The notes under the pieces: generated by a model | Seen by the model: only the letters and a program-made list of their open reading frames with translations | Databases searched by the model: none | What the model was told of the DNA's origin: nothing | In this document: piece by piece, positions 48,213 through 61,211 of the stretch | How positions within the stretch are numbered: position 1 is the first letter of the stretch | How the letters are laid out: each line of letters starts with the position of its first letter | Position numbers and translations under genes: made by a program | NCBI RefSeq assembly: GCF_944801835.1 | Contig: NZ_CALYLN010000001.1 | Span: forward strand, 900,001-964,000 | Source: Bartonella sp. B1099 | Lineage (GTDB): Bacteria > Pseudomonadota > Alphaproteobacteria > Rhizobiales > Rhizobiaceae | Direction: 5' to 3' | DNA length: 64,000 nt

Positions 48213-49547
48213 ATGAGTCGTTTTTATCTTTTCATAGCGGCTACGGTTGCTATTATAATATCTTTAGCAGGAATAACAGCGAGTTTTGCGCAGACCAAAA
48301 TCAGCTTTTGGCATTCTATGAGTGGTGAGTTAGGCAAGCAAACAGAAAGTCTCATTAACGACTTTAATGCGAGTCAATCTGAGTACAAAGTTGTGCCTTC
48401 ATTTCGCGGTGAGTATGAAGAAGGTTTGGTCGCACTGATTGCAGCATTTCGTGGAAAGAAACAGCCTGTTCTCGCCCAAATTTATGACGTTGGTACTGGA
48501 ACGATGATGGCTGCAAAAGGTGCGATCTATCCATTTTATCAACTGATGGCTGATACAAAACAAGAATTCGATCCTGCTGATTATTTTCCTGCTATTAGCG
48601 GCTATTACTCTGATGAACAGGGGCATATAATCTCTATGCCATTCAATATTTCAACACCAATCCTTTATTACAACAAGGATATCTTTAAAAAAGCCGGACT
48701 TGATCCAGAACAGCCCCCTAAAACATGGCAAGATGTAGAAGATTTTTCTAAAAAAATTCTTGAGACCAAGGCAGCAACGTGTGGTTTTACCATGGCTTAT
48801 GCAGCGCAATGGATTGGTATAGAAAATTTTTCAGCGTTGCACAATGTTCCTTTTGGAACGAAGGAAAATGGCTTTAAAGGGCTTGATTCAGAACTTACAT
48901 TTAATGGACCTTTACAAGTGCGTATGTGGACAGATCTGAAAAGGTGGTCTGATCAAGGTATTTTCCGCTATGGTGGTCCTGCAGGCGCATTAGATTCAAC
49001 ACCAATGTTTATGGCACAAAACTGTGCAATTTTTATGCAATCTTCAGGATCACATGCTGGAATTGTTTCTGAAGCTCAGTTTAATGTAGGCGTTGGTATG
49101 CTACCCTACTATAAGGATGCAGAAGGAGCGCCGCAAAATTCAGTTATTGGGGGAGCTTCTATTTGGGCATTTAAGGGTCATACCCCAAAAGAATATGCTG
49201 GAGCAGCTGCTTTTCTTAAGTTTCTTTCAAAAACAGAAAACCAAGCAAAATGGCATCAAGGAACAGGTTATCTTCCAACTACAAAAGCAACTTATGAATT
49301 GAGTAAAAAACAACATTTCTATGAAAAAACGCCAGGGGCTGATATTGCGATCAAACAAATCAACCTTAATCCACCGACAGTTAACTCGAAAGGGATAAGA
49401 TTTGGTAATTTACCACAAATTCGTACTATTCTTGATCAGGAGTTAGAAGCTGTTCTTAGTGGTTCAAAAACACCGAAAGATGGTTTAGATGAGACTGTTA
49501 AACGTGGAAATAAACTCTTGCGTGAATTTGAAAAATCCAATCATTAA
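48213..49547 (+). CDS. ugpB: Glycerol-3-phosphate ABC transporter substrate-binding protein UgpB
   Basis: 444 residues. Signal peptide ends SFAQ (about residue 26). The mature protein is a cluster B (family 1) binding protein with UgpB features: TKISFWHSMSGELGKQTESLINDFNASQ, YDVGTGTMMAAKGAIYPFYQL, GGASIWAFKGHTPKEYAGAAAFLKFLS and GTGYLPTTKATYE. It captures sn-glycerol-3-phosphate or glycerophosphodiesters in the periplasm for UgpAEC. A Pho box precedes it and a hairpin follows, which may hold back transcription into ugpA. Confidence 0.94.
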   Translation: MSRFYLFIAATVAIIISLAGITASFAQTKISFWHSMSGELGKQTESLINDFNASQSEYKVVPSFRGEYEEGLVALIAAFRGKKQPVLAQIYDVGTGTMMAAKGAIYPFYQLMADTKQEFDPADYFPAISGYYSDEQGHIISMPFNISTPILYYNKDIFKKAGLDPEQPPKTWQDVEDFSKKILETKAATCGFTMAYAAQWIGIENFSALHNVPFGTKENGFKGLDSELTFNGPLQVRMWTDLKRWSDQGIFRYGGPAGALDSTPMFMAQNCAIFMQSSGSHAGIVSEAQFNVGVGMLPYYKDAEGAPQNSVIGGASIWAFKGHTPKEYAGAAAFLKFLSKTENQAKWHQGTGYLPTTKATYELSKKQHFYEKTPGADIAIKQINLNPPTVNSKGIRFGNLPQIRTILDQELEAVLSGSKTPKDGLDETVKRGNKLLREFEKSNH

Positions 49548-49572
49548 TTTTGTTTTTTTGTTAAACATGAAA

Positions 49573-49600
49573 GACTCAACAAAAACAGTTGAGTCCTTTT
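49573..49600 (+). terminator. Terminator/attenuator between ugpB and ugpA
   Basis: GACTCAAC (49573-49580) pairs with GTTGAGTC (49588-49595) over a 7-base loop, followed by CTTTTTG. It lies within the ugp operon, 26 bases past ugpB and 43 before ugpA. Confidence 0.75.
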
Positions 49601-49642
49601 TGTTTATCTTTTTAAAGCCTCTACATTTAAAGAGCCCTGCGA

Positions 49643-50527
49643 ATGCAAGAAAAACATGCATATTTTAAAAATAGTCTTCTTTCTTACGGACTACTTTTTC
49701 CTCAGCTTCTTGTGACTTTTTTGTTTTTCTTTTGGCCTGCTGCTCAAGCTATAAAATCGTCCTTTGAGCGTGAAGACCCCTTTGGCTTTACAACAACCTT
49801 TATTGGTTTTGAAAATTATCTCACCGTTCTTTCTGATCCTACTTATTTGCGATCACTTCTTACAACTGCAGTATTTTCCATTTCAGTTACTGTTGCTTCA
49901 ATGACCATATCACTTCTTTTGGCTGTCTGTGTTGACCGTGTTATCTGTGCCAAAAAAGCTTATACAATGCTGTTACTCTGGCCCTATGCTGTTGCGCCAG
50001 TATTGGCAGGTATATTATGGTTGTTTATCTTTCATCCCACCATTGGGATTATCCCTTTTCTTCTTGAGAAAATAGGGGTTCTCTGGAATTATCGTATTAA
50101 TAGTACACAAGCGATGTTTCTGATTGTCATTGCGGCTAGCTGGAAACAGATTTCTTACAATTTTCTCTTTTTTCTTACAGCTCTTCAGTCTGTTCCGCGT
50201 TCTCAAATAGAAGCAGCAGCCATTGATGGTGCTGGTCCCTTTAAACGATTTTGGACTGTGGTCTTTCCGCAAATTTCACCAACGACATTTTTCCTTCTTA
50301 TCGTCAATATCAATTATGTTATGTTTGACACTTTTGGTATTATTGATAACACAACTTCTGGAGGTCCTGCGCGTGCAACGAGCACTCTCGTCTATAAAGT
50401 ATATGACGATGGCTTTAGAAATCAAATAATCGGTGCATCAGCAGCACAATCAACAATATTGATGTTGATGGTTATTGTCTTAACGTTTATCCAGTTTCGC
50501 TGGATTGAGCGTCGTGTACAATATTAG
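49643..50527 (+). CDS. ugpA: Glycerol-3-phosphate ABC transporter permease UgpA
   Basis: 294 residues with six predicted membrane segments beginning LLSYGLLFPQLLVTFLFFFWPA. The permease EAA motif (EAAAIDGAGPFKRFWTVVFPQISP, about residue 190) contacts the ATPase. Topology and length match MalF/UgpA-type permeases. It pairs with UgpE, whose ATG lies 10 bp downstream. Confidence 0.95.
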   Translation: MQEKHAYFKNSLLSYGLLFPQLLVTFLFFFWPAAQAIKSSFEREDPFGFTTTFIGFENYLTVLSDPTYLRSLLTTAVFSISVTVASMTISLLLAVCVDRVICAKKAYTMLLLWPYAVAPVLAGILWLFIFHPTIGIIPFLLEKIGVLWNYRINSTQAMFLIVIAASWKQISYNFLFFLTALQSVPRSQIEAAAIDGAGPFKRFWTVVFPQISPTTFFLLIVNINYVMFDTFGIIDNTTSGGPARATSTLVYKVYDDGFRNQIIGASAAQSTILMLMVIVLTFIQFRWIERRVQY

Positions 50528-50537
50528 GAAACAAATT

Positions 50538-51389
50538 ATGGTTGAAAATCGCCCTGTTTTGAAATTTCTAACGCATATCATTCTCATTGTTGGTATTATC
50601 ATTATCTGCTTTCCAGTTTATGTTGCTATCATTGCATCAACCCATAGTTCAGCAACATTTAATTCGGGAACACTTCCTCTTTTACCTGGGAAATATGCTC
50701 TGGAAAACTATAAAACAATTTTTGGCGATGGCCTTGCACACCGTGGTCTTCCTAACCTTTGGCCACTCTTAATGAATTCACTCATTATGGCTTTAGGGAT
50801 TAGCATTGGAAAAATTATTATTTCGATTTTGTCTGCTTATGCAATTGTTTACATGCGTTTTCCCTTTCGAAAAACGGCTTTTATTCTTATTTTTGTTACA
50901 TTGATGCTCCCTGTTGAAGTTCGTATTCTTCCAACCTATGAGATTGTTGCGAAATTAGGGATGATCGACACTTATAGTGGAATGATTATCCCACTTATTG
51001 CATCCGCAACCGCTACCTTTTTATTTCGTCAGTTTTTTTTGACTGTTCCTGATGAACTCTTAGAGGCAGCTCGTGTTGATGGTGCAGGACCATTTAAATT
51101 TTTTAAGGATATCCTTCTTCCTCTTAGCAAAAGTAATATCGCAGCTTTATTTATCATTATGTTCATTTATGGATGGATACAATATCTTTGGCCTCTTATC
51201 ATCACAACGGATCAAAATCATCAAACGATCCTTATTATTTTAAAACAGCTTATTGTCGAATCACTACAACATGATCCTCAATGGAATATCCTCATGGCAG
51301 TATCAGTTGTTGCCATGGTTCCGCCTGTTCTTGTTGTTGTCTTCATGCAGCGGCTTTTTATCAAAGGCCTTATTGAAACGGAGAAGTAA
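50538..51389 (+). CDS. ugpE: Glycerol-3-phosphate ABC transporter permease UgpE
   Basis: 283 residues from ATG 50538, preceded by AGGAAA; a TTG in frame at 50505 overlaps ugpA and is unlikely. Six membrane segments and the EAA loop ([27 protein letters not shown]) identify it as the MalG-type partner of UgpA. It ends two bases before ugpC. Confidence 0.95.
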   Translation: MVENRPVLKFLTHIILIVGIIIICFPVYVAIIASTHSSATFNSGTLPLLPGKYALENYKTIFGDGLAHRGLPNLWPLLMNSLIMALGISIGKIIISILSAYAIVYMRFPFRKTAFILIFVTLMLPVEVRILPTYEIVAKLGMIDTYSGMIIPLIASATATFLFRQFFLTVPDELLEAARVDGAGPFKFFKDILLPLSKSNIAALFIIMFIYGWIQYLWPLIITTDQNHQTILIILKQLIVESLQHDPQWNILMAVSVVAMVPPVLVVVFMQRLFIKGLIETEK

Positions 51390-51391
51390 TT

Positions 51392-52438
51392 GTGGCCATA
51401 ATCCAGTTATCAAATATAAAGAAACAGTATGACAACGGCATTTTGGTCATTAATGACTTAAACTTAACTGTTGCTGATAAAGAACTTCTTGTTCTTGTTG
51501 GTCCTTCAGGATGCGGAAAATCAACCTTGTTACGTATTATTGCAGGACTTGAGCAAGTTACCTCAGGTGAATTGTGTATTGATAACGAACGGATCAATGA
51601 TCGTGAACCGGCTGATCGTGATATTGCGATGGTTTTTCAAAATTATGCTCTTTATCCTCATATGACAGTTCGCGGAAACCTAGAATATGGTCTTAAAAAT
51701 CGAAAAACTCCGAAAGAAGAAATAAAAAAACGCATTGCACATGCTGCAAAGCTTTTGGAGATAGAACCATTTCTTGATCGTAAACCACGACAATTATCAG
51801 GGGGACAACGCCAGCGTGTTGCAATGGGGCGTGTGATTGTACGTCAACCCCGTGTTTTTCTCTTTGATGAACCTCTTTCCAATCTGGATGCAAAATTACG
51901 GGCACAAATGTGTATTGAGATAAAAACGCTACAGCGTTCATTAGGAACAACCAGCCTCTATGTTACCCATGATCAACTAGAAGCTATGACGTTAGCCGAT
52001 AGAATAGTCGTTTTGAATAAAGGAGCTATTGAGCAAATTGGAACACCAATGGAAATTTACGATACTCCAGCAACCACATTTGTTGCCGATTTTATTGGTT
52101 CTCCTCCTATGAATTTTCTTGATCGTCATGTCCTAGAACAACATTTAGGGCATTCATATTCTTACAGCGAAGAAACGGATCTTTTAGCTTTTAGACCTGA
52201 AATAATCTTATTGGGCGAACACCCCGATAAAGGACCTGTCTTTCACACAAAAATTGAGCTTATCAAGCCGATCGGAACAGGTTGCCATGTTTTAACACGT
52301 TGGAATGATATCATTTTTACGATTGAAATAAAAGAACGCTTGACACACGACTATGGTCAAAAATTAAGTTTCACTGTTGCTCATCAAAATTTTCATACCT
52401 TTAACAAAAACACTGGAAAGCGCACAAGGAATAAGTAA
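51392..52438 (+). CDS. ugpC: Glycerol-3-phosphate ABC transporter ATP-binding protein UgpC
   Basis: 348 residues from GTG 51392, two bases after the ugpE stop, with GGAGAAG upstream. Walker [12 protein letters not shown]-loop FQNYALYP, signature [13 protein letters not shown], Walker [13 protein letters not shown] and switch H ([10 protein letters not shown]) are all intact. The C-terminal ~110 residues form the MalK-type regulatory (TOBE) domain ([16 protein letters not shown]...[12 protein letters not shown]). It powers the UgpAE channel. Confidence 0.95.
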   Translation: MAIIQLSNIKKQYDNGILVINDLNLTVADKELLVLVGPSGCGKSTLLRIIAGLEQVTSGELCIDNERINDREPADRDIAMVFQNYALYPHMTVRGNLEYGLKNRKTPKEEIKKRIAHAAKLLEIEPFLDRKPRQLSGGQRQRVAMGRVIVRQPRVFLFDEPLSNLDAKLRAQMCIEIKTLQRSLGTTSLYVTHDQLEAMTLADRIVVLNKGAIEQIGTPMEIYDTPATTFVADFIGSPPMNFLDRHVLEQHLGHSYSYSEETDLLAFRPEIILLGEHPDKGPVFHTKIELIKPIGTGCHVLTRWNDIIFTIEIKERLTHDYGQKLSFTVAHQNFHTFNKNTGKRTRNK

Positions 52439-53369
52439 ACATTAATTGGTGTAACAAGACTTTTTTTTTATGCTGAATCATAATAATCTTGTGTTTTGGC
52501 TTTCTCGATTATATTCACAAAATAAAAGTGTAACGATGAGATTAAAGTAAATTAAAAGTTTTTGTAATGATCCATTGTTACATGACACCGAGAATGTCAA
52601 AATACTCATATGAAGAAATTCTCTCTTTACGTTCTATAAGAAGAACATTATTTTTAAAAATAATAAGTTCTTTTCATTGAAATGAATAGCGATAACAATT
52701 TATTAACCATATTTTCGCGGATTTAGAAAAGCATTTTTTCATAAAAACAGTATCTTATCATCATCTTTTCTGATGAGATAATTGATATATCATTCTAAAG
52801 AATGAATAAGAAAAATAAAGAGAGAAAATTATTATCAAATAGTGACATTAAGTTCCCATATCTTAGCTTTGATCGGTGATATAAAAAGTCCATTTTATTT
52901 ATAAAAACAAGATGCTATTCTGAATATCTTGTACAAAAATAGGTACGTTCTACTTAACAGCAATAGATTGATTTATAATGATAATTTACTGTTTTGTGTA
53001 TTAAGAAACAGCCCTAATACCGTAATTTTTTTCATTCTACCTTTGTTCCATGTTGAATCATCAAAACCATTCGCTTACTGTTATAAGTGGGAAGAGCCGT
53101 ATGAATAAAAAACTATTAAGAAAGGATTTAAAATGCTTCTTATGAATTATTTCACGTGTTGAGAATTATTGCAAAAGAAACGTTGGAGAATAGAATAATA
53201 ATGCTTGTGATTTGGGCACCATGAGGGAATAAATCCATTGATGAGTTTATCTATTTGACTTCTATAAGGTATAAATTTTTTTCTGTAAAATTAATTTTGT
53301 TTCATAGCATTGATAACATAATCATAGACCTATGATTTTATGAACTTTTTTCTTCTATAAAAAGATTTT
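52439..53369. other. Long intergenic region between ugpC (+) and znuA (-)
   Basis: About 930 bases between convergent genes. It holds repeat copy A (52967-53126) and an imperfect stem near 52752-52780 (TTATCATCATC / GATGAGATAA) too weak to call. No gene is apparent. Confidence 0.55.
52967..53126 (+). repeat. Dispersed intergenic repeat, copy A
   Basis: It begins ATTGATTTATAATGATAATT, then CCCTAATACCGTAATTTTTT, TTGAATCATCAAAACCATTC and AATAAAAAACTATTAAGAAA. Against copy B the first 21 bases after A are identical; against copy D the later half matches best. Confidence 0.65.
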
Positions 53370-54293
53370 TTAATGTTTTTTGATGGCATCAATGATGGTA
53401 TTCACATTATGCTCCATCATATCGAGATAAGTTGCGGCAGGACCATTTTCGTTTGACAATGCATCAGAATAAAGGGTTCCACCAATTTTTAAACCTGTTT
53501 CTTTTGAAATTTGTTTTATGAGCCGGGGATTAGAGATATTTTCAACGAACAATGCTGCTGCCTTATTCGCTTTAATTTGTTTGATAAGTTTAGCAACATC
53601 AGCTGCAGTTGCTTCAGCTTCTGTTGAAGCGCTTTGGGGGGCAAGGATAGTGAAGCCATATTCTTTAGCAAAATAGCCAAAAGCGTCATGAGATGTAATA
53701 ATGATACGTTTATCTTTAGGGATAGTGGCAATTTTTGTTTTTAAGGTCTCTTGTGCTGTTTTAAGCTTTTTGATGTAGGTTTCGGCATTTTTATTGTAGA
53801 GCGGACAAGATTGTGGATCAATTTTACAAAAAGCAGCAGCGATATTCTTCACATAGATTTCGACATTGGGAATTGTTTGCCAAGTGTGTGGATCAATAAT
53901 AACGCTGTGATGATGGTGATGGGCAGCATGTTCTTGATTTTTCATTTCAAGGGGAGGAATGTTAGCACTAACCTCGACAAGAAGTGCTTTTGTACCGCTT
54001 GCTGTGATGAGGCGGTCAATGAACCCCTCTAAATGAAGTCCATTGATAAAAATAATCTGAGCATTTCTAAGGGCTTGAGCGTCAAGGGGGGTAGGTTCAT
54101 AAGTGTGGGTATTCGCATTGGGTCCTACAAAAGTAGTCATAGAGATATTGTTACCTCCTACATTTTTTACGAGATCTGCAAGAATAGAAAAGCTTGCAAC
54201 AACTTTTATTTTATTGTGTGCAGAAGCAGAAAAGGGAGAAAGGGCAAACAATAAAGCACTGAGCAGAACAAATTTTTGAGTAAATTTAGGCAT
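53370..54293 (-). CDS. znuA: Zinc (or manganese) ABC transporter substrate-binding protein, ZnuA/AztC type
   Basis: 307 residues with a signal peptide ending SASAHNK (near 25). It belongs to the cluster A-I metal-binding lipocalin-like SBPs. Candidate metal ligands are H in THTYEP, H in IDPHTW, H in TSHDAFGYF and D in LYSDALS, the H-H-H-D set known for AztC- and TroA-type proteins. A His-rich loop AAHHHHHS (~132) is typical of zinc binders. It is the last gene of an ATPase-permease-SBP operon, the order of aztABC. Zinc is most likely, given this loop and the Zur-like boxes upstream. Confidence 0.88.
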   Translation of the reverse strand: MPKFTQKFVLLSALLFALSPFSASAHNKIKVVASFSILADLVKNVGGNNISMTTFVGPNANTHTYEPTPLDAQALRNAQIIFINGLHLEGFIDRLITASGTKALLVEVSANIPPLEMKNQEHAAHHHHHSVIIDPHTWQTIPNVEIYVKNIAAAFCKIDPQSCPLYNKNAETYIKKLKTAQETLKTKIATIPKDKRIIITSHDAFGYFAKEYGFTILAPQSASTEAEATAADVAKLIKQIKANKAAALFVENISNPRLIKQISKETGLKIGGTLYSDALSNENGPAATYLDMMEHNVNTIIDAIKKH

Positions 54294-54303
54294 TGTTTTT
54301 TCT

Positions 54304-55173
54304 TTAAAGTGAGGAAGTATAAAAAAGGTTGGGAAACCATGTTACAATAAAACCGCGTGGACTTATGAGGCAGGAAATAAGGTAAATAAATCCCGCGGCA
54401 ATGATAATAGCAGGGCCAGAGGGAAGTGAGAGATGAAAAGAAAGCAAAAGACCACATACGCTAGAAATGATTCCAAAAAGAGTAGAAAGCACGCAAATAG
54501 GAAGGAGCCGTGAAAACCAAAAACGGGCTGTAATTGCTGGAATCATCATAATGCCAACGGAAAGTAATGTTCCTAGGGATTGAAAGCCTCCAACCAGATT
54601 CAACACCACAAGTCCAAGCAATGAAATATGAATATATTTACTCAATGGAGAGAGTGATTTAAAAAAGAGGGGATCAAAGCTTTCTAAAACGAGCGCGCGC
54701 CAGAAAATAAAAAGGTTGCAGAGTGTGATCAACATTATGGTGGTGATCAACCAAAGAGCTTGTGTATCAATTGCAAGAACCGATCCAAATAAGAGATGAA
54801 GCAGTTCAATGGTTGAATCTTTCAATGAGATAATAATGACACCTGTTGCGAGTGCAATAAGATAAAAGACGGTCATGGATGCATCTTCTTTCTGAAAGCT
54901 ATTTCGTGAAATTAAAACGGTTGCTAAAGCCACAATAATGCCAGCGAAAATACCACCAAGTGTCATAGATATGAGGGAGAAGCCGCAAATAAGAAAAGCA
55001 GTTGCAACACCGGGAAGAATGGCATGAGAGATAGCATCTCCTGTCAAACTCATTCCACGGAGCATCAAAAAGACACCAACAGGACAAGCGCTCATAGAGA
55101 GAAGAATAGAGCCAATAAGGGCATTTTGCATAAAGTGGAAATCAACAAAGGGGGCAAGGAAAAATGCATACAC
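54304..55173 (-). CDS. znuB: Zinc/manganese ABC transporter permease, ZnuB family
   Basis: 289 residues starting with GTG at 55173, three bases past the znuC stop; an ATG four bases further on is out of frame. It has seven to eight hydrophobic segments and the ABC-3 family signature MSLTGDAISHAILPGVATAFL, plus GGFQSLGTLLSVGIMMIPAITARFW near the end. It forms the inner-membrane channel for the metal delivered by the SBP encoded next. Confidence 0.92.
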   Translation of the reverse strand: MYAFFLAPFVDFHFMQNALIGSILLSMSACPVGVFLMLRGMSLTGDAISHAILPGVATAFLICGFSLISMTLGGIFAGIIVALATVLISRNSFQKEDASMTVFYLIALATGVIIISLKDSTIELLHLLFGSVLAIDTQALWLITTIMLITLCNLFIFWRALVLESFDPLFFKSLSPLSKYIHISLLGLVVLNLVGGFQSLGTLLSVGIMMIPAITARFWFSRLLPICVLSTLFGIISSVCGLLLSFHLSLPSGPAIIIAAGFIYLISCLISPRGFIVTWFPNLFYTSSL

Positions 55174-55176
55174 GTC

Positions 55177-55929
55177 TTATAACCTAAGAAAGAGAGAATC
55201 ATTAATAGGAGACAGGTGCTGTCGTGCATTAATACACAAAGGGTTAGCAGTGAGAGGGGGCATACTGTGGTGAAAGGTGTTGTCGAGAAACTGTGTTGTT
55301 TCTCCATAAAAGGCGTTTTGTTGATTAATTTGAATTATTTGAGGAAAAAATTCTTGCACGACGAGAGGGTCATGGAGTGCTGTGAGAACTGTGCGTCCTT
55401 GCTGTTGCCAGTCCGTGATCAGTGCAAGAAGGTCTTTTTGAGTATTGCGATCGATACCATTGAAAGGTTCATCAAGCAAGATAATATCAGCATCTTGTAC
55501 AATGATACGTGCAAAAAGGGCGCGTTGTAATTGCCCACCTGATAATGTTTCGAGCGAACGGTTGGTAAGTGTTGTGAGCCCAACCATTTCAAGCGCATTC
55601 TGAATCTTAGACTCATAAGGGTGCTGGTTTTTCCATAATCCACAAAAAGACCATAGTCCTGTTTTTACAAGTGTTTTCACATCAATTGGAAATGTTTGAT
55701 CGATATCACATTGCTGAGAAAGATAAGCAATGCGGCTCTTTTTCGGTTTTGTAATTTTTCCCTTAAGAGGTTTAATCAACCCAGCAATGGCTTTTAGCAA
55801 TGTTGATTTTCCAGCACCGTTATCACCCGTGATTGCAACCAATGAACCCGCTTTTAACTTTGCTGAAAAATCTTTGATCGCTATTCTATTCCCATAGCCT
55901 AATGTTGTCTTTTTAAAGTGCAGATCCAT
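55177..55929 (-). CDS. znuC: Zinc/manganese ABC transporter ATP-binding protein, ZnuC family
   Basis: 250 residues. Walker A TGDNGAGKST (~38), Q-loop YLSQQCDID, signature LSGGQLQRALFAR (~131), Walker B IILLDEPFNGID and switch H (TALHDP) are intact. It energises ZnuB. The C-terminal extension (from about NAFYGETTQFLDN) is longer than in the core ABC domain and contains histidines (FHHSMP). It is the first gene of the operon, 35 bases downstream of paired Zur-like boxes. Confidence 0.92.
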   Translation of the reverse strand: MDLHFKKTTLGYGNRIAIKDFSAKLKAGSLVAITGDNGAGKSTLLKAIAGLIKPLKGKITKPKKSRIAYLSQQCDIDQTFPIDVKTLVKTGLWSFCGLWKNQHPYESKIQNALEMVGLTTLTNRSLETLSGGQLQRALFARIIVQDADIILLDEPFNGIDRNTQKDLLALITDWQQQGRTVLTALHDPLVVQEFFPQIIQINQQNAFYGETTQFLDNTFHHSMPPLTANPLCINARQHLSPINDSLFLRL

Positions 55930-55963
55930 AGCTTATACCATCTTTGCTTATTATTTTAGAAAC

Positions 55964-56010
55964 TATGTAATAATATAACGTTTGTCAATAAAATGTTATA
56001 TTATTACATA
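55964..56010 (-). promoter_or_regulatory. Paired Zur-like operators upstream of the zinc transporter operon
   Basis: TATGTAATAATATAAC (55964-55979) and GTTATATTATTACATA (55995-56010) are perfect reverse complements separated by 15 bases. Each contains the near-palindrome TGTWATAWTATWACA, close to the alphaproteobacterial Zur box. The layout suggests two repressor dimers over the promoter. Confidence 0.75.
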
Positions 56011-56075
56011 ATTTTGAGAGCTGCATATTTTAGTGGGAAGATCGTGGACAATTTAAAATAATCGTCGAATTCTCC

Positions 56076-56112
56076 TTGACGAAAGAGAGAGAGTATATAC
56101 TATATATAGTAT
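56076..56112 (+). promoter_or_regulatory. Promoter overlapped by an NrdR-like palindrome, upstream of nrdHIEF
   Basis: TTGACG (56076-56081) and TACTAT (56098-56103) with a 16-base spacer form a plausible sigma-70 promoter. The perfect 16 bp palindrome ATACTATATATAGTAT (56097-56112) overlaps the -10 and resembles the NrdR box. A second palindrome AGTATATACT (56092-56101) overlaps it. The nrdH start lies about 500 bases downstream. Confidence 0.6.
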
Positions 56113-56607
56113 TAAAATGATTGGTGATTCTAAATAAGCACAAGAGAGGGTGTTAGTGTGTTTCGTTTGGTATCTAAGTTATTTCCAATGTTATTGTAAA
56201 AGTTTATTGAGCAAGGGTATAGCAATATTCTTGCCGAAATGTCTCTTTTGGAAGGATTTCCTGTCATTTTTGTAATTGATTTTTGCCGTAAAAGAGTAAA
56301 ACAGGACTCTTGAAAACGGCGGTTTAGAACGTTAGTTTTTAGACAGCAGGAGGGAATTGTTTGCCAAGCAAAAGGTTATTTTATAACTGGGGGAATCCCA
56401 TTTAAGTTGTAGAATAATCGCTTATTTTCATCATAGTCTTTGAATTTATTTGATGAAAGATTCTGTTATGTTCAGAAATCTGTGTGCTGTTTGAAAATAA
56501 CCACACGTTTTGCGTACAATTTCTGTTGTTTGTTATTCTTGAGTATTTAAAATTATTAGATTAACTCTTTTAGAGTTGATTGTTTTGAACTGTGAAAGTT
56601 GAAGAAA
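56113..56607 (+). other. Long leader between the nrd promoter and nrdH
   Basis: 495 bases with no protein gene I can support. I checked for a cobalamin-type riboswitch because it precedes a ribonucleotide reductase operon, but the conserved core is not there. TGGGGGAATCCCA at ~56388 could form a short hairpin. Confidence 0.4.
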
Positions 56608-56832
56608 ATGTCGATCACTATTTATAGCAAACCATCTTGTGTTCAGTGTGATGCTACACGCCGCGCTTTTGACGCAAAAGGCATTCATTATCGGGTTGTT
56701 GATATTTCCTGTGATGAACAAGCATACAGTTTTGTCCAATCTCTGGGATATCGTCAGGTTCCTGTCGTTGTTTGTGGTGAGAATCATTGGTCTGGTTTTA
56801 GACCAGATATGATTAGTGGTCTTTGTGTTTAA
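56608..56832 (+). CDS. nrdH: Glutaredoxin-like protein NrdH
   Basis: 74 residues from ATG 56608 ([21 protein letters not shown]). The CxxC redox site is CVQC, and the tail GYRQVPVVV...[10 protein letters not shown] is the NrdH signature. It is the electron donor that keeps the class Ib reductase reduced, taking electrons from thioredoxin reductase. The stop codon and the nrdI ATG share a base (TAATG). Confidence 0.95.
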   Translation: MSITIYSKPSCVQCDATRRAFDAKGIHYRVVDISCDEQAYSFVQSLGYRQVPVVVCGENHWSGFRPDMISGLCV

Positions 56833-57211
56833 TGGGGCTTATTGTTTATTATTCAAGTGCAACGGGTAATACAGAACATTTTGTCTCGCAGCTTGGTCAA
56901 CGACTCTTCAAAATTGATAAAAGGAAGCCTTCTGCATTAGTTGGTGAGCCTTATATTCTGGTTGTTCCTACATATGCAGATGGAGAAGGAAGAGGGGCAG
57001 TGCCGAAAGCCGTGATTCATTTTCTTAATGAAGTTGAGAATCGCAAGTTAATTCGTGGTGTCATTGGCGGTGGGAATCGTAATTTTGGTCGCTATTATAA
57101 TTTAGCCAGTAAGATCATTGCTGAAAAATGTTGTGTCCCTTGCCTTTATCGTTTTGAGCTGCGTGGAACGGATGAAGACGTTCTTTGTGTAAAAAAGGGA
57201 TTGGAAAGATT

Positions 57212-57230
<19 letters not shown>
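56832..57230 (+). CDS. nrdI: Flavodoxin-like NrdI
   Basis: 132 residues from ATG 56832. The FMN phosphate loop is [36 protein letters not shown] and [17 protein letters not shown] complete the NrdI pattern. It supplies the oxidant that assembles the dimanganese-tyrosyl radical cofactor in NrdF. nrdE begins inside its last codons. Confidence 0.95.

Positions 57231-61207
<3,977 letters not shown>

Positions 61208-61211
<4 letters not shown>

Noticed and set aside
56330-56430. Possible riboswitch before nrdH
   Set aside because: I could not find the cobalamin box or any other conserved riboswitch core, and class Ib reductase does not use cobalamin.
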